64,000 nt of DNA, from contig JAJFHS010000041.1 of NCBI GenBank assembly GCA_021775475.1, positions 62,001 through 126,000 of the forward strand, written 5' to 3'. A model generated the notes under the pieces. The model made no database searches. It saw only the letters and a list, made by a program, of their open reading frames with translations, and was not told where the DNA came from. This DNA is from Hyphomicrobiales bacterium (lineage in GTDB: Bacteria; Pseudomonadota; Alphaproteobacteria; Rhizobiales; JAJFHR01). A program made the position numbers and the translations under genes. Each line of letters begins with the position of its first letter. Within the stretch, counting starts at the first letter, position 1. Positions 30,748 to 40,313 of the stretch are shown here, one piece after another.

Positions 30748-30941
30748 AGGTTAATTATTTTGCGCTGCACCATTTCGTATTCTTACATTTACAAAATGTA
30801 TCGCCGGGCAAGGTTTTATTGCAGTGCGAAAAGGTTGTTGGTATAGTGGAGAGCCTGCACACCAAACGATATGATTGGTTGCGGGCAGACCTGATCGTCA
30901 AATCCATATTTTATCAGGCATTCGATTGAGGAAAAATAATC

Positions 30942-31544
30942 GTGACAAAAAATCCGGATCAATCAGACCAACCGATTGTTATAAAAAAATATGCCAACCG
31001 CCGACTCTATAATACTGCAACAAGCACTTATGTAACGCTGGACGATCTGGCCGAGATGGTTAAATCGGGCGCTGACTTTACCGTTCAGGACGCCAAGACC
31101 AATGAAGATATAACGCACTCGGTGTTAACGCAGATAATTTTCGAACAGGAAGCCAAGGGCGAAAACATGCTGCCGGTAAATTTTCTGCGGCAGATTATCC
31201 GGTTTTATGGCGACAACATGCAGCACGTCGTTCCCAGTTTTTTGAATGTGTCGGCTGACATGCTGGCCAAAGAGCAAGACGAATTGCGCAGTGCCATGGG
31301 CACATCGTTTAACAAAGCACCATTTGATGCCATGGAAAATCAGGTACGTCAGAATATGGATATGTTCAAACAGGCGGTGTCCATGTTCTCGCCTTTCGTT
31401 GACCCAACCGGCACCACAGCGAAGACGGAACAAGAAGCGGAAGAAGACACCACGAGCTCCAAGTCAGACGAAATGGAAACCTTGCGCGAGCAACTGGCGC
31501 AAATGCAGTCTCAACTTAATCGCCTCGATAAAGACAAATCATAA
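30942..31544 (+). CDS. phaR: Polyhydroxyalkanoate synthesis repressor PhaR
   Basis: 'IVIKKYANRRLYNTATSTYVTLDDLAEMVKSGADFTVQDAKTNEDITHSVLTQIIFEQE'. Confidence 0.96.
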   Translation: MTKNPDQSDQPIVIKKYANRRLYNTATSTYVTLDDLAEMVKSGADFTVQDAKTNEDITHSVLTQIIFEQEAKGENMLPVNFLRQIIRFYGDNMQHVVPSFLNVSADMLAKEQDELRSAMGTSFNKAPFDAMENQVRQNMDMFKQAVSMFSPFVDPTGTTAKTEQEAEEDTTSSKSDEMETLREQLAQMQSQLNRLDKDKS

Positions 31545-31572
31545 ATCCAACAGAATTTTGTCAGTCTATGAC

Positions 31573-33471
31573 CTAACTATTGGCCACATGCCGGACAATG
31601 AGCCTTTTTTGCGGCTTGGCTGTTTCCTCGTACGTTTTGACTGTTTCTTCGGGGACCGAGGGTAGTTCCATTTGTGCAGCGCCAAACAGGAATCCTTGCA
31701 TATAATCGATCCCCCAGTCGCGCAGCAAATTCACATCGCGCTCATTTTCAACCCATTCTGCAACGGTTTGCAGCTTAAAGTTTTTAGCCAGGTCAATGAG
31801 GGTGCGGACAAAAAACTGATTGTCCGGGCTTTTATGAAGATTTTCAACAAATGATCCGTCAATCTTGACCATGTCGACGTTCATCAGCTTCAAATTCTGG
31901 AACGATGTATAACCGGCACCAAAATCATCGATGGCAATACGGCAACCAAGATCGCGCAGGGAGGAAACAAATTTGGTTGATTCCTCAATATCATTGATGG
32001 CCACGGTTTCGGTAATTTCAACCGTCAATCGATCGGCAATCTGATGGTTGCTTTGTATCAGGGCTTTAAGATTGGCGAGCCACGAGGGATCGGTGGCTGT
32101 AAGGCCGGAAACATTGAATGTCAGATTGACGTGGGGAGCTGAAAGCAGTGCCTCTATGGTCAGCTCCAAAACACGGTGATCAATTAGCCTTACCAGTCCC
32201 AATTGCTCGGCAACCGGTATGAAATGGCCCGCAGAAACAATCTCGTTATTGGGTTTAACCAGTCGAAGCAGGCACTCATAATGCGCCGGCTGACCGGTTT
32301 GCGCATCGACAATCGGCTGGAATCCCAACCGCAGGCGACGATCATTAAGGGCGGAAATTATCTCATCGGCAAACATGACATTTCGTTTTCTCAACGATTC
32401 TCTTTTGCTCGAATATTCATAAGGAACAAAGTGGTCCATGTGGCGTTGCTTGGCCAGGCCTAAGGCTTCTTCTGCCCGCACCATTCCTTCCTGGGCGGAA
32501 TGCGCATGACGCGGCATGACAACACCGCCAAGAGAAATTGCCGCAGAAACCGGCCCGACATCGGTTTCAATCACAGCACCACGAATTACTTCGTCAAGCC
32601 GACCAGCGGCAATGCGCATATCCTCATCATTGCAATTTGTCAAAAGGATGCCGAATTTATTACCGGCATAGCGGCCCATCGTGTCGCCACCGCGCAATTT
32701 TCCCTTGATCCGGTTGGCCACAGCTGCAATCACCTGATCGGCGACATCAAACCCATAGGCGTCATTGACCATGGCAAGATTATTTATGGCGGCCAATAAA
32801 AACGCACATGGCTGGCGCGTTTTCTCCGACGTTTTTAAAGCCTCTTCCAGGGTTTCACTCAAACGCAATCTGTTCATATGTCCGGTTAACGGATCATAGG
32901 AACTTAAGTAAGCCAGTTCCTGTTCGCGCTGATGGCGCTCGTCGAACAATCGGATAATACCCTGAGCCTTGATCGGTTTTCCATTTTCATCACCAAACCA
33001 TTTCCCGGCATCTTCAATCCAGCAGGACTTGTGACCGTTGCGTCCGTGAGGGAAAACCCGGTATTGAATTTCATAAGGGACACCTTCACCTTCATCGCTT
33101 TGGCCACTGTTCATCACCGCTTCATAGCGGTTGGTCAGATTGTCCGAATCGAGAAATGACGCAAATCCGCGACCGGTATTCAAAAGACTTAAATCCGGCA
33201 CCGGGAGAAGGTCACCAACATTGTCACCCCAATGCAAGACATCTTCGGCGATATTCCATTCGTAAACGGCGTGTTCGACAGATTTCAAAACCTGACGAAT
33301 TCTGCCTAAAGTTACGGTGTCATCGTCAACATTGTCTTCAGTGCGCACATCCAGGCGCCTGCGGCTGGAATTCTCGGTCAATTCACCGTCCTGCCCGATA
33401 CCACCTTCATCAGGGGCTACCGGGTTTTCCTCACCAAACTCAAAGGTGGTCACATCTGCCTCCTCGCCCAT
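31573..33471 (-). CDS. PAS-like/GGDEF/EAL protein with degenerate GGDEF (AGNKF)
   Basis: 'MGRYAGNKFGILLTNC' in GGDEF position; EAL domain 'HYECLLRLVKP', 'FNVSG', 'VEITET', 'IDDFGAGYTSF', 'VKIDGSFV', 'VAEWVEN'. Confidence 0.92.
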   Translation of the reverse strand: MGEEADVTTFEFGEENPVAPDEGGIGQDGELTENSSRRRLDVRTEDNVDDDTVTLGRIRQVLKSVEHAVYEWNIAEDVLHWGDNVGDLLPVPDLSLLNTGRGFASFLDSDNLTNRYEAVMNSGQSDEGEGVPYEIQYRVFPHGRNGHKSCWIEDAGKWFGDENGKPIKAQGIIRLFDERHQREQELAYLSSYDPLTGHMNRLRLSETLEEALKTSEKTRQPCAFLLAAINNLAMVNDAYGFDVADQVIAAVANRIKGKLRGGDTMGRYAGNKFGILLTNCNDEDMRIAAGRLDEVIRGAVIETDVGPVSAAISLGGVVMPRHAHSAQEGMVRAEEALGLAKQRHMDHFVPYEYSSKRESLRKRNVMFADEIISALNDRRLRLGFQPIVDAQTGQPAHYECLLRLVKPNNEIVSAGHFIPVAEQLGLVRLIDHRVLELTIEALLSAPHVNLTFNVSGLTATDPSWLANLKALIQSNHQIADRLTVEITETVAINDIEESTKFVSSLRDLGCRIAIDDFGAGYTSFQNLKLMNVDMVKIDGSFVENLHKSPDNQFFVRTLIDLAKNFKLQTVAEWVENERDVNLLRDWGIDYMQGFLFGAAQMELPSVPEETVKTYEETAKPQKRLIVRHVANS

Positions 33472-33647
33472 AAAGGCGCATAGATTTCTCAGCCATCCGG
33501 TATGTTTCCCGCAACGAACAGCATCATTTTTTTAAAACCTAATTGAGAAACCTTAAAAAAGCCGAAAAATCTCGCAGGCGATGCCGGTTTAAAATCCACA
33601 AACCCGGGGAAATTCCATACAATTACTTCCGCTTCATCGATACATGG

Positions 33648-33663
33648 TTAATAATTCATTAAC
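33648..33663. promoter_or_regulatory. Candidate CtrA box TTAA-N7-TTAAC
   Basis: TTAA TAATTCA TTAAC between the GGDEF/EAL gene (minus) and the 125-aa ORF (plus). Confidence 0.45.
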
Positions 33664-33729
33664 GTCAGGTTGGCCGGGTTATTGCGTGTAACAGCAACAA
33701 GTGACCTAAAATGAAACAAACGGTGATGC

Positions 33730-34107
33730 ATGCGCATTGAGCCCACAACTCAAATCTTTCGACGCCAATCTTCAATGCGCCGGCAACCAGGCAGCGTGTT
33801 GAACCCGGCTGGGCCTAAGAGCAAAGGGTCGTTTAGCGATACCGGATCGGCGCAAAACAATGATGCTGTGAGCACAAAGCCGGCAGGCAAGGACATCGTT
33901 TCCCTGCACCCGCGCACGCACAACCAATCCCACTTGAGCGCAAAGCGCTGGCGGGCGTTTGTACCTTTTATTGCTCAATATATTGGCCAGGAGACAGCAA
34001 CTGAAACACCGGCACGCGCTGTCCGGCGCCATGCCAATTTTGCCCGGGAAACGTACAAGAAACAAATTTCTTTAACACCCAGTCCACGTATAGTGTCCAG
34101 CATCTGA
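33730..34107 (+). CDS. Hypothetical protein, 125 aa
   Basis: Only sizeable ORF in the gap; '...WRAFVPFIAQYIGQETATETPARAVRRH...' looks protein-like but is not recognised with certainty. Confidence 0.5.
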   Translation: MRIEPTTQIFRRQSSMRRQPGSVLNPAGPKSKGSFSDTGSAQNNDAVSTKPAGKDIVSLHPRTHNQSHLSAKRWRAFVPFIAQYIGQETATETPARAVRRHANFARETYKKQISLTPSPRIVSSI

Positions 34108-34335
34108 GATAAACCGGTCGCTGGCCGGGGTTTTAGCTGGTGTTATTGGCTGGAAACTGCAGGCTTTGCGACTTTTCCCCTATTTAGACCAGTCCTGTAA
34201 AACACAACTTTTACACAGTTGAAGCTCGGCAGAAAAACCTCCATTTTTATAATGTAAGAACTACCACTTCAGGGTAGTTTGCAATATGTTGTTGCTAATT
34301 CCATTAAAAATAATAAAAACAAGGAGTTGACAAGA

Positions 34336-34761
34336 ATGAGTACAATCAAGCTAAGCAAGGCAAATTCGATCATCCGTAGCGTGTTCAAAAAAGGCTCTAG
34401 TCTGGGGCTTGGCCCTTTGGCTGTGGTGGTGCTGGATGACGGCGGCCATATCAAGGCCCAGCAGTCTCAGGACGGCGTCGGGTTCCTCAAATCCCAAATC
34501 GCCGAAGCCAAAGCCTATGGCTCTTTGGGCATGGGTAAAAACTCCCGAAAACTGGGGAAAAGTGCCGATGAACGGCCACATCATGCCCAAGCTTTGAATG
34601 CTATAACAGGCGGTCGTTACATGCCGGTTGCCGGTGGTGTTATTATCAAAAACAAAGCCGGTCAGATTGTCGGGGCTGTTGGTGTTTCGGGAGCGCATTC
34701 AAAAAGCGATGAGCAGTGTGCGATTTGGGCCATCGAACATTGCGGTTTTGTGGCTGGATGA
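34336..34761 (+). CDS. GlcG/HbpS family heme-binding protein
   Basis: 'LGPLAVVVLDDGGHIKAQQSQDGVGFLKSQIAEAKAYGSLGMGKNSR...GGVIIKNKAGQIVGAVGVSGAHSKSDEQCA'; ATG 34336 preferred. Confidence 0.9.
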   Translation: MSTIKLSKANSIIRSVFKKGSSLGLGPLAVVVLDDGGHIKAQQSQDGVGFLKSQIAEAKAYGSLGMGKNSRKLGKSADERPHHAQALNAITGGRYMPVAGGVIIKNKAGQIVGAVGVSGAHSKSDEQCAIWAIEHCGFVAG

Positions 34762-34778
34762 ATTTTTTTTAAAAAAAT

Positions 34779-35186
34779 CTAAAACAGCCCGCTGCCGGGA
34801 CCAACACCAAAATCGCGCCGGGCTGATTGTATGGTGACCGAATATCCGGCAATGACATCAATCAGCGATATCAGCGTTAGAAGAAAAAACGTTGATGTCG
34901 CTGCCTGCTCTATGACAATAAATTCAACCAGAAATCCGATGAAAAGCAATGTTGACAACATGTGATCAATAATCGAGACGGTGCCTGAGCGTGTTGCCTT
35001 GAGCAATTCTATAAAGAGCAGGAACAAAGCAGCCGCCACCAGCAAATCACCCAGATTAAACACCCATTGGACACCGGAAATCATGGTTACTGAAAATATC
35101 GCGGTTTCAAACGTGCTCGTGGTGAAAAACACGACGGAATTGTAACCTGCAAATACCAGTATCAATAAGGGGAAATTTAACAACAT
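34779..35186 (-). CDS. Hypothetical integral membrane protein
   Basis: 135 aa with several hydrophobic segments; plausible start and spacing to rpmF. Confidence 0.65.
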   Translation of the reverse strand: MLLNFPLLILVFAGYNSVVFFTTSTFETAIFSVTMISGVQWVFNLGDLLVAAALFLLFIELLKATRSGTVSIIDHMLSTLLFIGFLVEFIVIEQAATSTFFLLTLISLIDVIAGYSVTIQSARRDFGVGPGSGLF

Positions 35187-35243
35187 AGCATCCCGTGTCC
35201 CTGCACAATAATCTCATTTTTCATGCAACGGGTGTTGCAATAC

Positions 35244-35270
35244 AAAAAGGCCCGCCAATGGCAGACCTTT
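35244..35270 (-). terminator. Rho-independent terminator downstream of rpmF
   Basis: Minus strand AAAGGTCTGCC-ATT-GGCGGGCCTTTTTGTATT: 11-bp stem (with G-U), 3-nt loop, T tract. Confidence 0.75.
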
Positions 35271-35302
35271 TATAGATCACATTTGAACGAATTCAAATGG
35301 TT

Positions 35303-35488
35303 CTAGTACGTTTCTTTAGGCTCAAGAACCTGACGGCCATTATAGATCCCGCTTTTGAGATCAATATGGTGCGGGCGATGCAATTCGCCGGTTTCCTTGT
35401 TTTCCACATATGATGGCTGTTTCAGCGCATCTGTTGAACGTCGGTGGCCACGTTTCATACGTGTCACTTTTTTCATAGGGACTGCCAT
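35303..35488 (-). CDS. rpmF: 50S ribosomal protein L32
   Basis: [59 protein letters not shown]. Confidence 0.97.
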   Translation of the reverse strand: MAVPMKKVTRMKRGHRRSTDALKQPSYVENKETGELHRPHHIDLKSGIYNGRQVLEPKETY

Positions 35489-35657
35489 AGTGCACTCCAT
35501 TCCTTAATCTGGTCTATGAGAATAATTCTCTTAAATCCGAAGCACCTATCAGGTGATTCAGAGCTGATTTCGGTGGCTTATACGCGCAATGACGTAAAGA
35601 TGCCAGTAAAACCATCACCAAAATAGAGATAAGATTAAAAAAAACCGGTGTCCCGGC

Positions 35658-36386
35658 TTAATTGGAGAAAATACAGGTGGCCCGGCCCCTGATTGCCCTG
35701 AGGCGTTTTTGCACCGAATTTGCCAGGCGCACCAGTTTTCGCGATGGTCTGGCCGGGTTTCGGGCGATAGGATTGGGCAAGGCAGCTGCCAGCAAGGCTG
35801 CCTGAGCCGGGTTAAGATTTGCAGCATTGCGGCCGAAATAATGGCGCGCCGCTGCTTCTGCACCATAGATTCCCGACCCCCACTCGACGATGTTGAGATA
35901 GATCTCAATCATGCGCCGCTTCGTCCATACCATATCAAGCCAATAGGCAATCGGCACTTCCAGCGCCTTGCGCAGATAATTTCGCGACGGCCACAAAAAC
36001 AGATTGCGCGCTACCTGCATGGCAATGGTGCTGGCACCGCGCGGGCGATTATTGCCTGATTTTTGCAAATCCTGCCACACGGTTTCAACGGCCAGCCAGT
36101 CGACACCATTGTGCCGGCAAAAGCGTGCGTCTTCAGATGCAATAACCGCATACGCCAGATTATCGGAAATCCGGTCGAGCGGCCGCCAGCGGTAATCGGT
36201 CTCAACACCGCTGGCCATACGCCATAACATCAGGGCCGAATAGGATGGCGGGACGAAGCGATAAAGCACGGAAAGCCCGATAATGATCAGGCTGACAATA
36301 ACAATTGCACTCATGAAAAACCGCAAGGCCCGCGGTAAAAACCTCCGCTTTGGTTTGGACTGAGATACCTGCTGCAGTTTAGTCAT
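35658..36386 (-). CDS. mtgA: Monofunctional biosynthetic peptidoglycan transglycosylase
   Basis: 'AVIASEDARFCRHNGVDW', 'RGASTIAMQVARNLFLWPSRNYLRKALEVPIAYWLDMVWTKRRMIEIYLNIVEWGSGIYGAEAAARHYFG'. Confidence 0.96.
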   Translation of the reverse strand: MTKLQQVSQSKPKRRFLPRALRFFMSAIVIVSLIIIGLSVLYRFVPPSYSALMLWRMASGVETDYRWRPLDRISDNLAYAVIASEDARFCRHNGVDWLAVETVWQDLQKSGNNRPRGASTIAMQVARNLFLWPSRNYLRKALEVPIAYWLDMVWTKRRMIEIYLNIVEWGSGIYGAEAAARHYFGRNAANLNPAQAALLAAALPNPIARNPARPSRKLVRLANSVQKRLRAIRGRATCIFSN

Positions 36387-36454
36387 ATCTTTTTACTGCG
36401 TCCTGCTCATATAATTGTTCCTCACACTATTATGGCATACGTGAGGTAACTAAA

Positions 36455-36823
36455 ATGGGCTTTGTTGAATTCATAACCGCCTTCGGCTTAGGTGCCATTG
36501 TTACAACGATGATTCAAATTTGGTATTCAAATAAATCAGAGATTGCAAAGCGCGATTTTCAGGAAAAAAAAGAGGCTTACGTTGGGTATCTGGATTCCAT
36601 CGTCAAAAATGAAACCGAAGGAACAGAAGAATCGGCTAGATATTCAGGGCATTGGATCAATAGAATTGAACTTGTGGGCAACGAACAAGTGATACAAAGC
36701 TGTATGCGGATGATGGAAACGAATCCGATCAATGGCGAAGTGCACCCGGACCGGCCACAGGTACTACAAAGTTTAAAACGGAAGATGCGTGAAGATTTAG
36801 GCGTGGGGCGTAGATATTATTGA
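36455..36823 (+). CDS. Hypothetical protein, 122 aa, N-terminal TM
   Basis: ORF with one hydrophobic N-terminal segment and a charged soluble domain; lower-GC feel than neighbours. Confidence 0.6.
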   Translation: MGFVEFITAFGLGAIVTTMIQIWYSNKSEIAKRDFQEKKEAYVGYLDSIVKNETEGTEESARYSGHWINRIELVGNEQVIQSCMRMMETNPINGEVHPDRPQVLQSLKRKMREDLGVGRRYY

Positions 36824-36849
36824 AAATAACAGGTTAAAACTATCCACAT

Positions 36850-36928
36850 CGTCATTCCCGCGCAGGCGGGAAGCTTCTTTCAGATTGGAAGATGTCGATA
36901 GAGGATTCCCGCCTGCGCGGGAATGACG
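36850..36928. repeat. Inverted repeat CGTCATTCCCGCGCAGGCGGGAA ... TTCCCGCCTGCGCGGGAATGACG
   Basis: Perfect 23-bp arms (36850-36872 / 36906-36928), 33-bp spacer. Confidence 0.9.
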
Positions 36929-36962
36929 GTATTGAGAAATTGAATACGAATGACAGAATTAA

Positions 36963-37847
36963 ATGACCTTTGAGCAACGATTAGCGCAAAATGCCACGGC
37001 TGTGGATGGCTGGCTGGACATCCGCCTGAGTGATGCTGAGGTATCGGCGCCACACCTGTGGCGGGCGATGCGCTATGCCAGCCTGGGGGCGGGCAAACGC
37101 TTGCGGCCGTTTTTGCTGATTGAAACAGCTACTATGTTCGGTGTTGCGCATGTCGCAGCATTGCCAGCGGCTGGTGCGCTGGAATGTATTCATTGTTATT
37201 CACTGGTGCATGATGATTTACCGGCGATGGATGATGATGATTTGCGCCGCGGCAAGCCCACGGTTCATAAAGCTTATGATGAGGCAACGGCGATACTTGC
37301 AGGCGACGCTCTGCTGACACTTGCTTTTGAGATTTTGAGTGCTGAAGAAGTCCATGAAGATACAGCCATCCGCCTTGAACTGGTGCAGGCGCTGGCTAAA
37401 GCCTGCGGCGCTGACGGCATGGCCGGGGGGCAGATGTTAGATCTTGCCGCTGAGACAATACCAGCCAGTCTTGATGACATCCGATTGATACAATCGTTAA
37501 AAACCGGGTGCCTGATCAAGCATGCTTGTCATGCAGGTGCTATTTTAGGCCGGGCATCGGATGAGCAAACAGCGTGTCTTTTGGCTTATGCGGAAAAGCT
37601 CGGACTGGCTTTTCAGATTGCCGATGATCTTCTCGATCATGAAAGTTCGCCTGATGCGATTGGCAAGGCGACGCAAAAAGATGCCAATGCGGGCAAAGCC
37701 ACATTTGTGTCACTGCTGGGTGCGGATGAGGCGCGGACCTTGGCGCAGCTACAAGTGGAACAGGCGATTGATGCTTTATCGGATTTTGGTGCGGAGGCTG
37801 ATATGCTGAGGGCGGCGGCTGAATTTGCGATTATGCGGGAGAAATAG
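36963..37847 (+). CDS. ispA: Farnesyl diphosphate / polyprenyl synthase
   Basis: 'SLVHDDLPAMDDDDLRRGKPTVHKAYDEATAILAGDALL', 'LAFQIADDLLDHE'. Confidence 0.95.
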   Translation: MTFEQRLAQNATAVDGWLDIRLSDAEVSAPHLWRAMRYASLGAGKRLRPFLLIETATMFGVAHVAALPAAGALECIHCYSLVHDDLPAMDDDDLRRGKPTVHKAYDEATAILAGDALLTLAFEILSAEEVHEDTAIRLELVQALAKACGADGMAGGQMLDLAAETIPASLDDIRLIQSLKTGCLIKHACHAGAILGRASDEQTACLLAYAEKLGLAFQIADDLLDHESSPDAIGKATQKDANAGKATFVSLLGADEARTLAQLQVEQAIDALSDFGAEADMLRAAAEFAIMREK

Positions 37848-37882
37848 AGCTTTGCTTCCGGGGATAGTATTGGGATCTTAGA

Positions 37883-38233
37883 GGTGCTCAAGCGGCGCGC
37901 AGCCTGCACTCGCTTTGCTCGTTAGTCCAACGCTGCGCTTGTCCGCGTGCCATACGGATAACCTGTCATTGTGACACTCGAACAAGCATGAGTGTTGGAT
38001 TAATGCGTATCGCATTAAAGAAAACTCATTTTTCATCGTCATCCTCGGGCTTGACCCGAGGATCCATTCCGTTGAGCTTTCGAAAATAAAGATAGTGCGT
38101 TTTGACCGAGAATATTGAGGTATGGATCCCCGGGCCAAGCCCGAGGATGACGATGTGGGGTGGTGTGAATCCAAACGAAGACGAACCGCTACAAGACTTA
38201 AAGAGTCCGCAAGCTGCGCGCCGCTTGAGCACC
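37883..38233. repeat. Composite nested inverted repeat (351 bp) between ispA and ispG
   Basis: Outer perfect 21-bp arms GGTGCTCAAGCGGCGCGCAGC (37883-37903) / GCTGCGCGCCGCTTGAGCACC (38213-38233) enclosing an inner pair CATCGTCATCCTCGGGCTTGACCCGAGGATCCAT / ATGGATCCCCGGGCCAAGCCCGAGGATGACGATG. Confidence 0.85.
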
Positions 38234-38249
38234 CCCAATAACCCAATCC

Positions 38250-39476
38250 CTATTTCATCTTATAATTTTCGGCAATGTAGCTGTCCACAAGGGCGGTGAA
38301 TTCTTCTGCTATTTTTGGCCCGCGCAGGGTTTTGAATTTTTTGCCGTCGACAAAAACCGGGGCGACGGGTTCTTCGCCGGTGCCGGGGAGTGAAATGCCG
38401 ATATCAGCGTGTTTGCTTTCGCCCGGACCATTGACAATGCAGCCCATGACGGCGAGTTTTAGGGTTTCAAAGCCGTGGTATTTATCGCGCCACTTAGGCA
38501 GATTAGTCTGCACATGGACTGTGATCTGCTGGGCCAGCTCTTGGAACACAGTGCTGGTGGTGCGGCCACAGCCGGGACAGGCGACGACCGAGGGCATGAA
38601 AGAGCGCAAGCCCATGGTTTGCAGAATTTCCTGCGCCACAAGCACTTCGCGGACGCGATCGCCACCGGGTTCAGGCGTTAGGGAAATGCGGATGGTATCG
38701 CCAATTCCTTCCTGCAACAAAACACTCAAGGCAGCGGTTGACGCAACGATGCCGCGTGAGCCCATGCCTGCTTCAGTGAGTCCCAGATGAAGTGCATAGG
38801 AACTGCGGGCAGCCAGCATACGATAGACCGCGATCAAGTCCTGTACCTGGCTCACTTTGGCCGAAAGAATTATCCTGTCCGCACCCAGACCGATTTCTTC
38901 AGCCCTTGTCGCACTGATCAAAGCCGATTGCACCAGGGCTTCCCACATCACCTGTTGGGCGTCTACCGGGGTGGCACTTACGGCATTTTCATTCATCAAC
39001 CGGGTCAGAAGTTCCTGATCAAGACTGCCCCAGTTAACACCAATGCGGATGGGTTTGTTGTATTCTAACGCGATCTCGACCATGGCGGAAAACTGTCTGT
39101 CGCGTTTTTCGCGAAAACCGACATTGCCGGGGTTGATGCGGTATTTGGCCAGGGCTTCGGCGCAGGCCGGGTGGTCGGACAGGAGCTTGTGGCCGATATA
39201 GTGAAAATCTCCCACAATTGGAACGTCGCATCCGCGTTTGGCTAATGCATCGCGGATGTGGGGGACGGCAATAGCTGCTTCTGCCCTGTCAACGGTGACG
39301 CGAACAATTTCCGACCCGGCTTTTGCCAGGGCTTCAATCTGATCGACGGTGCCAGCAACATCGGCCGTGTCTGTATTGGTCATGGATTGCACCACAATGG
39401 GTGCAAGACCACCGACGCAAATCCCATCTATGTTTACCGGCATCGAACGCCGACGCATTAAGGGTCCGTTTTCCAC
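38250..39476 (-). CDS. ispG: (E)-4-hydroxy-3-methylbut-2-enyl-diphosphate synthase
   Basis: '[15 protein letters not shown]', 'INPGNVG', '[11 protein letters not shown]', '[21 protein letters not shown]'. Confidence 0.97.
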   Translation of the reverse strand: MENGPLMRRRSMPVNIDGICVGGLAPIVVQSMTNTDTADVAGTVDQIEALAKAGSEIVRVTVDRAEAAIAVPHIRDALAKRGCDVPIVGDFHYIGHKLLSDHPACAEALAKYRINPGNVGFREKRDRQFSAMVEIALEYNKPIRIGVNWGSLDQELLTRLMNENAVSATPVDAQQVMWEALVQSALISATRAEEIGLGADRIILSAKVSQVQDLIAVYRMLAARSSYALHLGLTEAGMGSRGIVASTAALSVLLQEGIGDTIRISLTPEPGGDRVREVLVAQEILQTMGLRSFMPSVVACPGCGRTTSTVFQELAQQITVHVQTNLPKWRDKYHGFETLKLAVMGCIVNGPGESKHADIGISLPGTGEEPVAPVFVDGKKFKTLRGPKIAEEFTALVDSYIAENYKMK

Positions 39477-39509
39477 GACTCGCCATCCTCAGGTTACAGA
39501 TACATTGTC

Positions 39510-40313
39510 TTATACTGATCCTGGCCTGCGCACAGCAGAAAAAATCATACTAAAGCCAAACAAAATAGCGGCGGCCACCACAATTGAAGGGCCTGAGGGG
39601 GTATCGAGTTGTAAAGAGACCAAAAGCCCCATCATCACGGCAAGAGCACCAATCAATGCGGCAATCACCGCCATTCTTTCTGGTGATCGGGCAAAGGGCC
39701 GCGCAGCAGCAGCGGGAATAATCAGCAAAGATGTAATCAGCAGGATGCCAACGATTTTCATGGCAGCGGCAATCAGGCCTGCAATCAACAACATAAAAAC
39801 AATATGCAGGGTTTTTGTGGGGATACCTTCAGCGGCTGCCAGATGGGCATGAACCGTCAGGGCCAACAACTGGTTCCAGATAAAACCCAGACACAGCAAG
39901 GAGAGCGCGGCGACACTATAAATCAGGAAAATATCCATCATGGAAACCGCCAGAATGTCACCAAACAGATAGCCCATCAGGTCCACGCGCACCGAGGGCA
40001 TAAAACTTATGACCACGAGGCCTAAAGACAAAGCCGAATGCGCCAATATTCCCAACAGCGTGTCGGTGGCAAGCCCGCGGGCGCGTTGCAGGAACACCAG
40101 AAGAAAGGCTACCGCCATACAGGCGACAAACACACCCAGCACTAAATTGACACTGAAAAACAAACCGATGGCGACGCCGAGCAGGCCGCTGTGAGCCATG
40201 GTGTCACCAAAGTACGCCATGCGCCGCCAGACGACAAAGCATCCGAGTGGACCGGCCACTGCGGCAATTCCAAGCCCGGCTACAATCGCGCGTATGAGGA
40301 AATCGTCAATCAT
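39510..40313 (-). CDS. znuB: Zinc ABC transporter permease
   Basis: 'MIDDFLIRAIVAGLGIAAVAGPLGCFVVWRRMAYFGDTMAHSGLLGVAIG'; ABC-3 family; start at ATG 40313 preferred to the long ORF start. Confidence 0.94.
   Translation of the reverse strand: MIDDFLIRAIVAGLGIAAVAGPLGCFVVWRRMAYFGDTMAHSGLLGVAIGLFFSVNLVLGVFVACMAVAFLLVFLQRARGLATDTLLGILAHSALSLGLVVISFMPSVRVDLMGYLFGDILAVSMMDIFLIYSVAALSLLCLGFIWNQLLALTVHAHLAAAEGIPTKTLHIVFMLLIAGLIAAAMKIVGILLITSLLIIPAAAARPFARSPERMAVIAALIGALAVMMGLLVSLQLDTPSGPSIVVAAAILFGFSMIFSAVRRPGSV

Noticed and set aside
34259-34279. Hairpin AACTACC-ACTTCAG-GGTAGTT upstream of the HbpS-like gene as a riboswitch
   Set aside because: A simple 7-bp stem without further structure; too little evidence for any regulatory class.
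37878-38246. 122-aa minus-strand ORF (and 38026-38238, 38102-38299) as genes
   Set aside because: They are translations of the palindromic repeats (…SSGLARGSIP…, …ILGSSPRMT…), a well-known source of spurious ORFs in alphaproteobacteria.
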